Source: Chloroflexota bacterium (lineage in GTDB: Bacteria > Chloroflexota > UBA11872). From it: a stretch of DNA of 6,457 nucleotides. Both the position numbers and the translations under genes were made by a program. The DNA lies in NCBI GenBank assembly GCA_028875175.1, contig JAPPFO010000271.1, positions 1 to 6,457 of the forward strand, given 5' to 3'. A model generated the notes under the pieces. It made no database searches. It was given only the letters and a program-made list of their open reading frames with translations, and was not told where the DNA came from. This document shows, in pieces, positions 1-6,369 of the stretch. The stretch's first letter is position 1. Each line of letters starts with the position of its first letter.

Positions 1-93
1 GTTCTCGTCCGTGCTCGAACCGCGAAGGATCGTCCCCCGTGGAGAGTCTCAACCTGGTCGCCGCACCTCGCGGGCGCCGGACTCCGCTCTAAT
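1..93. other. Short stretch downstream of comEC with no recognised feature
   Basis: It follows the comEC TGA stop (96-94). No start codon with a convincing ribosome site, no hairpin followed by a T-run and no RNA gene was found. The next gene presumably lies beyond the window. Confidence 0.5.
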
Positions 94-2088
94 TCACACG
101 ACCGTGCCCGCTACCACCTGGCGAGTACCTGGCCGGCCGCCGGGGTCAAGTGCAACGGCCGCGACCTGGGCGCGGGTTGGGTGGGGGACCAGTAGCAGGC
201 GGAAACCTGCCGCGCCGAGGGCTTCGAAATCGGACGGGCCGAGGGTGCTGCGTCGGGTAAGCACCAGCAGGTCGGCCGATGTGTTGGGCGGTGGACGTGC
301 GGCGCCGGGAGGCGCAACCAGGACAGCGAGATCCGCGGTTGAGAGGTGCGTCCACGCGCCGGACTCGTCGTCGAGCAGCCGAATGGCAAGACCGCCGCTG
401 GAGGCGTTGCCGGTCGCGTCGACTGATGCGCGGCGGGTGCCGTCGCTAGAGACGAGAACTGGCCCAAGCCCGTGGAGCATTGGAGCTGCGACGAGCGTCA
501 CGGGCCGCTCCGACAGCAGGCCCAGGGCCGTTGCGGTGGAGCGGCCGTCACCGCTTGGCATGGCGAGCAGGGCGACCGTTGGATCCCAGGCGGGAATGGC
601 GGCGTCGAGAACGTACGGTCGCAGGCGGTCGCCCGCGACGACGAGGCTTGCGTCGGCGTGGCGGGCGTAGAGCGTGGGGGTAGCACCGGCGAAGTCAGCG
701 GTGAGCCGGGTTGCCGGGTCGTCGAACAGGCGTGGCGCGCCGATGAGGGCCAGGACGGGCGGCAGCGCGAAGGCGGCGACGCCCAGACCGATGGCGATGG
801 ACCTGAGGCCTTGCGTCCGAACCTGTGGGATTCGCCAGGGCTGCCGGCCGCCGAGTGCGACCAGGAGGGCGATGGCCGCGTAGACGGCGGCGGCGTGGCC
901 GAGGCCGAAGCCGGGGATTGGGACGGAGGCGCCCGGCAGCGTGGCGGCCAGGCGGGCGGCCTGGATCAGGTACTCCAAGGGAACCCAGGCGGCCCAGGCA
1001 AGCACCTCGCCGAACGGCCAGCCGGCGGACGCCCAGACGGCCACGGGCGCGCCCGTGGCCATGATCCAGACGGGTGCGGCCAGGGCCAGCAGGTTGGCAG
1101 GGATTGCGGCCAACTGCAGGCGCTCGAAGGTGTGGGCGATGATCGGCGTGACCATCAGGCTGGCGGTGGCGGTGACGGCCAGCGGCTCGGCGGCGAGGCG
1201 CGGTAGGCGGGCGCGGGCTGTGAGCCACTCTGAGAGGCCCGGGGCAATGACAACCAGACCGAGCGTGCCGGCGAAGGAGAGTTGGAAGCCGACGTCGGCG
1301 AGAGCCGAGGGATCGATAAGGACAATGGCCAGCGCCGCTACCGCCAGGGCGGTCAACGCGTCGGTGTCGCGGCCGAGCAGCCAGGCCAAGAGGATCAGTT
1401 CGCCCATCAGCGTGGCGCGCACGACGCTGGGTTCGCCGCCGGCCAGGGCGGCGTAGACGGGGAGGGCGAGCATGGCCAGCAGGACGCTGTAGCGGCCGAT
1501 CAGCCAGCCGGCCATGCGGCGGACGGCCAGGGCGACGAGGGTGATGTTGAAGCCGGAGATGGCGACGACGTGGATCAGGCCGGAGGCCAGGAAGTCGTTG
1601 CGCAGCTCGCCGGGCAGGCTGGAGCGCTTGCCCACGAGGATGGCCGAGAGCAACGCGCCGTGGGGCTCCGGCAGGACGCGGCGCACGCTGCGGTCGATGT
1701 GGTCACGGAGTCGCGTCAGCCAGGGTGCGCCGTCGGTGGGCGGCGGCAACAGGATGCGGACGTGCTGGGTGTCGATGCTGCCGGCGAAGATCTGGTCTGT
1801 TCTCTGAATTCCCGGCGAGCCGCGCGGCTGGGACGGTTCGAACGCGCCGGTGAGGGCCACGCGGGCGCCGGGTGGGGCCGCTCCGCCGGGAGCGAAGAAC
1901 TCCACAAGGCCGGCGGCCGGCCTGAGTTCCGCTCCGACTGGGCCGGATCGTTCGACGCGTAGGGTTCGGCGGGCGCCGGGATGCGCATCGACGACTTCAC
2001 CTTCCAGACGTAGCTCAACCCCCGGGGGCGCTTGCACCAGGGGCGCCTGTGACTGGTGGTGGTGAGCCGCACGGGCCAGCCCGAGCAC
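94..2088 (-). CDS. comEC: ComEC/Rec2-family DNA internalization channel protein
   Basis: This is a polytopic inner-membrane protein. In natural transformation, ComEC forms the channel that passes single-stranded DNA into the cytoplasm. Numbering is from the GTG at 2088 (664 aa). Residues about 20-115 look like the soluble N-terminal (DUF4131/OB-like) part. The Competence domain spans about 140-450, with the signature HVVAISGFNITLV (173-185), then GGEPSVVRATLM (217-228) and DVGFQLSFAGTLGL (265-278), all characteristic of the family. About eight to nine hydrophobic helices lie between 200 and 450. The C-terminal region (about 460-664) sits where other ComEC proteins carry a metallo-beta-lactamase-like domain, but no HxHxDH motif is visible. 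The GTG start is probably too short: the same frame stays open upstream to 2295 and encodes two more hydrophobic segments. The family call is very secure; the 5' end is not. comEA lies upstream on the same strand, which supports a DNA-uptake role. Confidence 0.95.
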   Translation of the reverse strand: MLGLARAAHHHQSQAPLVQAPPGVELRLEGEVVDAHPGARRTLRVERSGPVGAELRPAAGLVEFFAPGGAAPPGARVALTGAFEPSQPRGSPGIQRTDQIFAGSIDTQHVRILLPPPTDGAPWLTRLRDHIDRSVRRVLPEPHGALLSAILVGKRSSLPGELRNDFLASGLIHVVAISGFNITLVALAVRRMAGWLIGRYSVLLAMLALPVYAALAGGEPSVVRATLMGELILLAWLLGRDTDALTALAVAALAIVLIDPSALADVGFQLSFAGTLGLVVIAPGLSEWLTARARLPRLAAEPLAVTATASLMVTPIIAHTFERLQLAAIPANLLALAAPVWIMATGAPVAVWASAGWPFGEVLAWAAWVPLEYLIQAARLAATLPGASVPIPGFGLGHAAAVYAAIALLVALGGRQPWRIPQVRTQGLRSIAIGLGVAAFALPPVLALIGAPRLFDDPATRLTADFAGATPTLYARHADASLVVAGDRLRPYVLDAAIPAWDPTVALLAMPSGDGRSTATALGLLSERPVTLVAAPMLHGLGPVLVSSDGTRRASVDATGNASSGGLAIRLLDDESGAWTHLSTADLAVLVAPPGAARPPPNTSADLLVLTRRSTLGPSDFEALGAAGFRLLLVPHPTRAQVAAVALDPGGRPGTRQVVAGTVV

Positions 2089-2295
2089 CAGGGCAGCCGG
2101 AATCAGCAGGACGGCCAGCCACTTTGGGCGGACTACGCCGACCGCAAGCAGTGCGACTGCCAGAAGAGCCGTGAACCAGGCAGGAGCCGGACCCCACCAG
2201 GCGGTGGCGGCGACGCCGAAGAGCAGCGCGGCGCCCGCGCCGGCGATCAGGGCGCCTGGCCCCAGCCCCGCCCCGTATGATTTGCCGCGCCAGCC
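2089..2295 (-). other. Probable missing N-terminus of ComEC (open frame without a standard start)
   Basis: Reading the comEC frame upstream of the GTG at 2088, there is no stop until the TGA at 2298-2296. The translation is hydrophobic and membrane-like: a segment ALIAGAGAALLFGVAATAWW, a short loop, ALLAVALLAVGVV, then a basic turn (RPKW) and LAVLLIPAALVLGLARA. Two or three N-terminal helices before the soluble domain are normal for ComEC. No ATG, GTG or TTG occurs in this stretch. CTG codons at 2265, 2250 and 2226 are the most start-like, and a start at 2265 would give 723 aa. Alternatively, an ATG at 2315 in another frame could join by a one-base frameshift in the G-rich tract around 2260-2274. 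I infer that the stretch is coding; how it starts is unresolved. Confidence 0.6.
2276..2281 (+). promoter_or_regulatory. Possible -10 box for the small membrane gene
   Basis: TATGAT differs from the bacterial consensus TATAAT by one base and is conspicuous in GC-rich surroundings. It lies 18 nt before the ATG at 2299 and 33 nt before the ATG at 2314. No convincing TTGACA-like -35 box is seen at the expected distance. It also lies inside the open comEC upstream frame on the other strand, so it may be chance. Confidence 0.25.
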
Positions 2296-2313
2296 TCAAT
2301 GCCGGACCACGCC

Positions 2314-2670
2314 ATGGATCGACGCCGCCAACGCGCCTTGTTTGCCGCACTCTTCTCCATCTTTTTCATCACCCTCATTGTCTTTGTGTGGTCGCTGCAG
2401 TCGGGACCGGTCCCGATCCTGGTTGAGGGGATCCTGGTTGGCGCGATGGCGCTGCTGGCGTTGCGCGGTCGGCGACTGACGCCGACGCTGCGACGCAACC
2501 TGCGTCGGGTCTTTTGGCTCTTCTTCGTCGCCATCACCATCAGCGTCATCGCCTGGGTGCGCGAGGTCGGCCCGTTGCTGCCGATCGTGATCGAGGTGGT
2601 GTTGCTGATCGTCGCGCTGCTTGTCATGCGCGGGACGCGATCCCCGGACGATCCGGCGCCTGAAAGCTGA
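2314..2670 (+). CDS. Small four-helix membrane protein of unknown function, internally duplicated
   Basis: I do not recognise this as a named family. From the ATG at 2314 it is 118 aa, with hydrophobic segments at about 9-26, 32-50, 66-82 and 87-105. Basic residues (start, 51-65 and 106-109) fall so that both ends and the middle loop should be cytoplasmic. The two halves align without gaps at an offset of 55 residues: W26/W81, GP 31-32/86-87, ALL 46-48/101-103, RG 51-52/106-107 and R54/R109 match, giving 14 identities over residues 5-54. Each half is thus a two-helix hairpin. A short Asp/Pro/Glu-rich tail follows. An ATG at 2299 would add five residues; neither start has a strong ribosome site, but a weak GGA precedes 2314. 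It is the only plus-strand gene, sits between comEA and comEC, and its 3' end overlaps the comEA 3' end by 47 nt. Third positions are mostly G/C, as in the neighbours, which supports real coding. Confidence 0.72.
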   Translation: MDRRRQRALFAALFSIFFITLIVFVWSLQSGPVPILVEGILVGAMALLALRGRRLTPTLRRNLRRVFWLFFVAITISVIAWVREVGPLLPIVIEVVLLIVALLVMRGTRSPDDPAPES

Positions 2671-3067
2671 TCAGCGGTAGGAGGCGGTCGACCGTGCCCC
2701 CTGGTATGCCCAGGGCCCGCAGGTCGTCGGCGGTACGCAGCGGGCCGAAGAAGGTGCGGGCGTGGACGATTCGAGCGGCGTAGACGGGGCCGATTCCCGG
2801 TAGCCGGGCGGCCAGCTCGTCAGCAGAGAGCGTGTTCACGGCGACAGTTCCCGCGGCTTCGGAAACGGGCGTGGCGCCGAGCGTCGTTGTGAAGGTCGGG
2901 GCCGGCTCGGGCGCCGCTCGCGTGCCTGCCAACATGATGCTGAAGACGAGGGCGGTGATTGCTGCGGTGACCGTCAGCAGGCCCAAGCCTCGACGGCTGG
3001 CGGCGCGTTCGGTGGTGGCCGACGGTAGCTCGGCGGGCTGTGTGACCCGGGGATCCGGAAGGGCCAT
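2624..3067 (-). CDS. comEA: ComEA-like helix-hairpin-helix DNA-binding protein
   Basis: ComEA proteins bind incoming double-stranded DNA outside the membrane and hand it to the ComEC channel. This 147-aa protein has a cytoplasmic N-terminus, one membrane anchor at about 28-47 (GLGLLTVTAAITALVFSIML), a Pro/Thr-rich linker (48-73), and a C-terminal helix-hairpin-helix domain (about 74-135). That domain carries the family landmarks VAVNTLSADEL (74-84), LPGIGP (89-94) and a second hairpin LGIPGG (119-124). The middle oligomerisation/SLBB-type domain found in longer ComEA proteins is not seen, so this is a short version. The ATG lies 6 nt after the stop of the upstream MoeA fusion gene. A GGAGA at 3085-3081 could serve as ribosome site, although its 13-nt spacer is long. 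The spacing suggests cotranscription with the moeA genes. Anchored HhH proteins outside transformation exist, but comEC nearby makes the ComEA role likely. Confidence 0.9.
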   Translation of the reverse strand: MALPDPRVTQPAELPSATTERAASRRGLGLLTVTAAITALVFSIMLAGTRAAPEPAPTFTTTLGATPVSEAAGTVAVNTLSADELAARLPGIGPVYAARIVHARTFFGPLRTADDLRALGIPGGTVDRLLPLISFQAPDRPGIASRA

Positions 3068-3073
3068 TGGGCG

Positions 3074-5032
3074 CTAGCGATCTCCGCCGAGTTCGGCCAT
3101 GACTTCGCCCATGCGCGCGGTGTCGTAGCCACCCATGGCGTGGACGGCTGTGGCGAAGGTCGGGTCGCGGACGACGGCCAGCAGAGCGGCGACGGGCGGG
3201 TGCTGCAGGTGCTCGCTGGGAATGACGAGGTCGTATTGCTCCATGCCGACGGGGATGAAGTCGGTGCCCACGGCGCGGGCGGCGGCGCGGATGCCCAGGG
3301 CGGCGTCGGCCATGCCGCTGTCCACGTCGGCGGCCACGGCCAGGTGGGTGTACTGCTCGCGGTCGTAGCCCTCGATTGCGGAGGGGTCGATGCCTTGGGT
3401 GGCCAGCAGGTGGTCCAGGAGCATGCGGGTTCCGGCGCCGCGCTGGCGGTTGACGAAGCGCACGCCGGGTCGGGCCAGGTCCGGCAGGGTCTTCAAGCCC
3501 TTGGGATTGCCCTGCGGGACGATCAGGCCCTGCTCGCGTTGGGCGAAGTGGATCAGGGTGACGGCGTGGCCGGGGAGAACCCGCCGAACGTCGGCCTCGT
3601 TGTAGACGCCGGTTGCCGGGTCCAGCAGGTGGCAGCCGGCCAGGTGGGCCTCGCCGCGGCGCAGCGCGACCAGCCCACCGTAGCTGCCGGCGTTGGTGGA
3701 GACCAGGCGCATGGGCGGCGCGCGGCGGGAGAGTTCGCTGGCCAGCAGGTCCAGGGCGGGGTCGTGGCTGCCGATGGCGACGGCGGTGTGCTCAATGCCC
3801 TCGGCTTCGCCCAGGAGCTCGACCTCGACCTCGGATCCGGCCGCGATGCCCTCGGAAAAGCGCGGGACGGTGACCAGGCCGTCGGCCCGCACCAGAGACA
3901 TGATGACGCCGGCGGCTCGTTCCAGCGGGGCGGCGACGATACGGTCGCCGACGCGGCCGACGCGCACCCGGATGAACTCGTCGTCGCCGGCATGGGAAAC
4001 GAGCTGGCGTGGGGTGACGGCCTTGACCGTGCGGCGTTGCGGAGCCGGGCGGCCCAGGCATTGCTCGATTAGCGGGCGGACGAAGAGTTCGAAGGTGAGG
4101 GCGGCGGAGACCGGGTAGCCGGGGATGCCGAGGACGGGCTTGCCGCGGGCGACGCCAAGGACCACGGGGTGGCCCGGGCGAACCGCGACACCGTGCACGA
4201 AGACGCTGCCGAGATCGGCGATGACGCGGGCGCTGTAGTCCTCGCGGCCGGCGGACGAGCCGGCGTTGATGACGACGATGTCTGCGGATTCGAGCCCGGC
4301 CTCGGTGGCGTCGCGGATAGCGTGGAAATCGTCGGCGACGATGTCGCCACGCAGCGATTGGGCGCCCCAGGTCTCGGCGAGGGCGCCGAGCATGAGGCCG
4401 TTGAACTCGATGAGTTCGCCGGGCTTTGGGGTACGGCCAACTTGGACCAACTCGCTGCCGGTGGGGATGACGGCGACGCGGGGCGGGGCGACCACGTCCA
4501 CCTGGGCGTGGCCGGCGGCGGCGAGGGCGCCGAGATCGCGGGGTTCGAGGCGGCGGCCCTGGGGGAGCACGAGCTCCGAGGCCACGATGTCTTCACCCAT
4601 CGGGCGGACGTGCTGCCAGGGCGCGGCGGCGGCGGTGATTTCGATCGCGCCGTCGCCGCGGTCGTGGATGTCCTCGATCATGATCTCGGCGTCGGTGTTG
4701 GGCGGCATGGCGTCGCCGGTGTCGATCCAGATCGCTTCGGCGTCCAGCTTGAGGTGGCGCGGAGAGGTCTCGGCGGCACCGACGGTGCTGGCGGCGGAGA
4801 CGGCGACGCCGTCCATGGCGGCGGCGGGGAAGTGGGGGCTGGAGAGGGCGGCCCAGACGGGTGCGGCGGTGACGTGGCCGAGGGCCCGGTGGAGCGGCAG
4901 CCTGAGGGTCCGGCGGGGCGGCCAGCCCGGGAGCTCGGCCAGCGCCTTGGCCAGACATTCGCGTGCGGTGGCCAGGGGTACGTCGTAGAGGTAGACGGCG
5001 CGCTCGCCTGGGCTAAAAGGGTTCGACGTCAA
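3074..5032 (-). CDS. MoeA paralogue fused to a PBP-like (LysR-substrate-binding-type) domain
   Basis: This is a molybdopterin molybdenumtransferase-type protein with an added C-terminal ligand-binding domain. From the TTG at 5032 it is 652 aa. The MoeA part (about 1-409) shows AMDGVAV (72-78), DTGDAMPPNTDAEIM (104-118), PTGSEL (190-195), NAGSSAGREDY (256-266), VRPGHP (284-289) and GIPGYPVSA (302-310). The remainder (about 417-652) resembles the PBP-like superfamily domain (PF12727/COG1910), with IGSHDPALDLLA near its start, STNAGSYGGLVALRRGEAH (445-463) and RQRGAGTRMLLD (529-540). There is no signal peptide, so it should act in the cytoplasm. MoeA inserts molybdate into adenylated molybdopterin; by inference the extra domain may bind or sense an oxyanion such as molybdate or tungstate. 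The usual PGKP reads PGHP and GNPVSA reads GYPVSA, so the chemistry may differ from its neighbour's. The frame is open further upstream to a TTG at 5125, but that would overlap moeA by 113 nt; the 5032 start has a good ribosome site. Confidence 0.92.
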   Translation of the reverse strand: MTSNPFSPGERAVYLYDVPLATARECLAKALAELPGWPPRRTLRLPLHRALGHVTAAPVWAALSSPHFPAAAMDGVAVSAASTVGAAETSPRHLKLDAEAIWIDTGDAMPPNTDAEIMIEDIHDRGDGAIEITAAAAPWQHVRPMGEDIVASELVLPQGRRLEPRDLGALAAAGHAQVDVVAPPRVAVIPTGSELVQVGRTPKPGELIEFNGLMLGALAETWGAQSLRGDIVADDFHAIRDATEAGLESADIVVINAGSSAGREDYSARVIADLGSVFVHGVAVRPGHPVVLGVARGKPVLGIPGYPVSAALTFELFVRPLIEQCLGRPAPQRRTVKAVTPRQLVSHAGDDEFIRVRVGRVGDRIVAAPLERAAGVIMSLVRADGLVTVPRFSEGIAAGSEVEVELLGEAEGIEHTAVAIGSHDPALDLLASELSRRAPPMRLVSTNAGSYGGLVALRRGEAHLAGCHLLDPATGVYNEADVRRVLPGHAVTLIHFAQREQGLIVPQGNPKGLKTLPDLARPGVRFVNRQRGAGTRMLLDHLLATQGIDPSAIEGYDREQYTHLAVAADVDSGMADAALGIRAAARAVGTDFIPVGMEQYDLVIPSEHLQHPPVAALLAVVRDPTFATAVHAMGGYDTARMGEVMAELGGDR

Positions 5033-6251
5033 CCCAGGCGCCTTCCGGCAGCCCGCCGGCGTCCAGCGGGATGCGTATGAGACCCGAGGCGCGCACGAGC
5101 GTGGCGACCAGGTTGGAGGGACCAAGGACCGGAGTTGCCCACCATTCGCCGTCGCGCTGTTGAAGCGCCGCCGGCACGAAGTCGATGCGCCCGGTCTGCG
5201 AGGCGAGGCTGCGGGTCAGGCGCGCGCGGCGGCGTGGCGGCTCGTCGGCGGGACGTGCTCCGAGCAGGCGCCGAATGGTCGGGGCTACCACCAGCCCGAA
5301 TACGACCATGGCGGACACCGGGTTGCCCGGCAGGCCGAAGACGGGTTTGCCGTCGGCCAGGGCGACGATGGTGGGTTTGCCCGGTTTGACGGCAATGCCG
5401 TGGGCCAGCACGCCGGGCTGACCGAGGCCGGCGATCACGTCGGCGGTCATGTCGCGGGTGCTGACGGAGCTGCCGGCCGAGATGACGACGAGGTCGCTGG
5501 CGCGCAGGGCTTCGCGGGTGAGGCGGTCCAGTTCGGTTCGGTCGTCGGGCGCGACGCCAAACTCGCGGACTTCGGCGCCCGCCTGGCGGGCCAGGGCGGT
5601 CAGGGTGGTGGCGTTGACATCACGGACCTGGCCGGGGGCCGGTGCGGCGTCAACCGGAACGATTTCGTCGCCCGACGACAGCACGCCAACGACGGGACGA
5701 GACGCTGCATCGACCTCGGTGATGCCCAAGGCGGCCAGCACTCCCAGGTCCTGTGCCCGTAGTTGGTGGCCGGCCGGCAGCAGTTCGTCGCCGGCGGCCA
5801 GGTCCTCGCCAGCCTGGATGACGTGCTGGCCGGGGGCCGCCGGACGCAGGACCTCGACGGAGGTCTCGTCCACCGGCTGGGTGTATTCCACCATCACGAC
5901 CGCGTCAGCCTGGGGCGGCAGCATGCCGCCGGTGTGGATCAGCTGAGCTGTGCCGGGCTGAACCGGGCGCGTGGCCGCGGCGCCCATCGGGACCTCGCCG
6001 TCCACGGTCAGGAACGCGGGGAGCGCTTCGGTGGCGCCATAGGTGTCGGCGGCGCGGACGGCGTAGCCATCCATGGCGGAGCGGGCGAACGCCGGGCTGT
6101 CTTCGGGCGAGTTGATCGGCGCGGCGGTGACTCGACCCGCGGCGTCGTTCAGCCCGATGCGCTGGCTGCGCGGTGCGGCGGCCATGCGGTCGTATAGGCG
6201 AGCCAGCGCTTCGTCCGGCGTCACTATCTGGAAGAAGATGTCCGTCGTCAT
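5013..6251 (-). CDS. moeA: Molybdopterin molybdenumtransferase MoeA
   Basis: MoeA catalyses the last step of molybdenum cofactor assembly in the cytoplasm, inserting molybdate into adenylated molybdopterin made by MogA/MoaB-type enzymes. At 412 aa it is the usual family length. Recognisable motifs in order are SAMDGYAV (58-65, with D61), HTGGMLPPQADAVVM (106-120, with T107), SSGDE (192-196), SAGSSVSTRDM (258-268), VKPGKP (288-293) and GLPGNPVSAM (306-315). Residues about 340-412 form the C-terminal domain IV, ending in WVDVEPF. The loop SAGSSVSTRDM differs from the textbook SGGVSVGxxDY but keeps the aspartate (D267), and the other signature residues are present, so the enzyme looks active. 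The ATG at 6251 is the first standard start in frame and gives a normal N-terminus, but no Shine-Dalgarno is visible before it. It is the first gene of the apparent minus-strand operon and overlaps the next gene by 20 nt. No moaA, moaC, moaE or mod transporter gene lies in the window. Confidence 0.96.
   Translation of the reverse strand: MTTDIFFQIVTPDEALARLYDRMAAAPRSQRIGLNDAAGRVTAAPINSPEDSPAFARSAMDGYAVRAADTYGATEALPAFLTVDGEVPMGAAATRPVQPGTAQLIHTGGMLPPQADAVVMVEYTQPVDETSVEVLRPAAPGQHVIQAGEDLAAGDELLPAGHQLRAQDLGVLAALGITEVDAASRPVVGVLSSGDEIVPVDAAPAPGQVRDVNATTLTALARQAGAEVREFGVAPDDRTELDRLTREALRASDLVVISAGSSVSTRDMTADVIAGLGQPGVLAHGIAVKPGKPTIVALADGKPVFGLPGNPVSAMVVFGLVVAPTIRRLLGARPADEPPRRRARLTRSLASQTGRIDFVPAALQQRDGEWWATPVLGPSNLVATLVRASGLIRIPLDAGGLPEGAWVDVEPF
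5041..5046 (-). promoter_or_regulatory. Shine-Dalgarno deciding the MoeA-PBP start
   Basis: The minus strand reads GGAAGG here, followed by an 8-nt spacer (CGCCTGGG) and a TTG at 5032-5030. This lies within the last codons of moeA. It supports a TTG start overlapping moeA by 20 nt and suggests translational coupling. No ATG or GTG start occurs near this point in the frame. Confidence 0.6.
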
Positions 6252-6338
6252 GCGGCAGGCGGCGCGAGGCGGCTGGTCCGCATTGTCACGCTCGGCGGCG
6301 TCACCGGTCCACGCCTGAGCGGTGGGCGTCCGCGAGCC

Positions 6339-6360
6339 GGGGGCGGGATTGGGTTGGGGG
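6339..6360 (+). promoter_or_regulatory. G-quadruplex-type motif upstream of moeA
   Basis: Four G-runs of 5, 3, 3 and 5 bases are separated by loops of 1 (C), 3 (ATT) and 2 (TT) bases on the plus strand. This fits the standard G3+N1-7 quadruplex pattern. It lies about 90 nt upstream of the moeA ATG, on the non-template strand with respect to plus transcription and the template strand with respect to moeA. Whether it folds or acts is unknown; G-rich DNA can satisfy the pattern by chance. Confidence 0.45.
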
Positions 6361-6369
6361 TGAAGTGGG

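Noticed and set aside
10..30. GGTTCGAGC on the minus strand, resembling a tRNA T-loop
   Set aside because: The flanking bases do not form a T-stem and no acceptor or anticodon arm can be built in the available sequence.
472..1206. Long plus-strand open frame opposite comEC
   Set aside because: It is Gly/Gln/Asp-rich with no domain, a typical antisense shadow of a high-GC gene; comEC on the other strand has clear family motifs. The same holds for plus frames at 11-670, 941-1456 and 1282-1962.
2247..2627. 126-codon minus-strand frame opposite the small membrane gene
   Set aside because: Ser/Thr/Arg/Met-rich composition is what the antisense of a hydrophobic, Arg-containing gene gives; the plus strand has clear helices and an internal repeat. 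Its 5' part was kept only as a possible frameshift partner for comEC.
2666..2675. 10-bp perfect palindrome GCTGATCAGC at the end of the small membrane gene
   Set aside because: Too short for a terminator, no T-run, and it lies inside the comEA coding sequence; likely chance.
3140..4072. 310-codon plus-strand frame opposite the MoeA-PBP gene
   Set aside because: Low-complexity Gly/Ala/Asp/Val translation mirrors the codons of the real gene; no motif or ribosome site. Frames at 4169-5080, 4266-4988, 5160-5762 and 5763-6197 are rejected for the same reason.
6252..6338. Possible molybdenum cofactor riboswitch or sigma70 promoter upstream of moeA
   Set aside because: No recognisable riboswitch architecture was seen. 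A GTGACA at 6289-6284 on the minus strand has no -10 box at a suitable distance.
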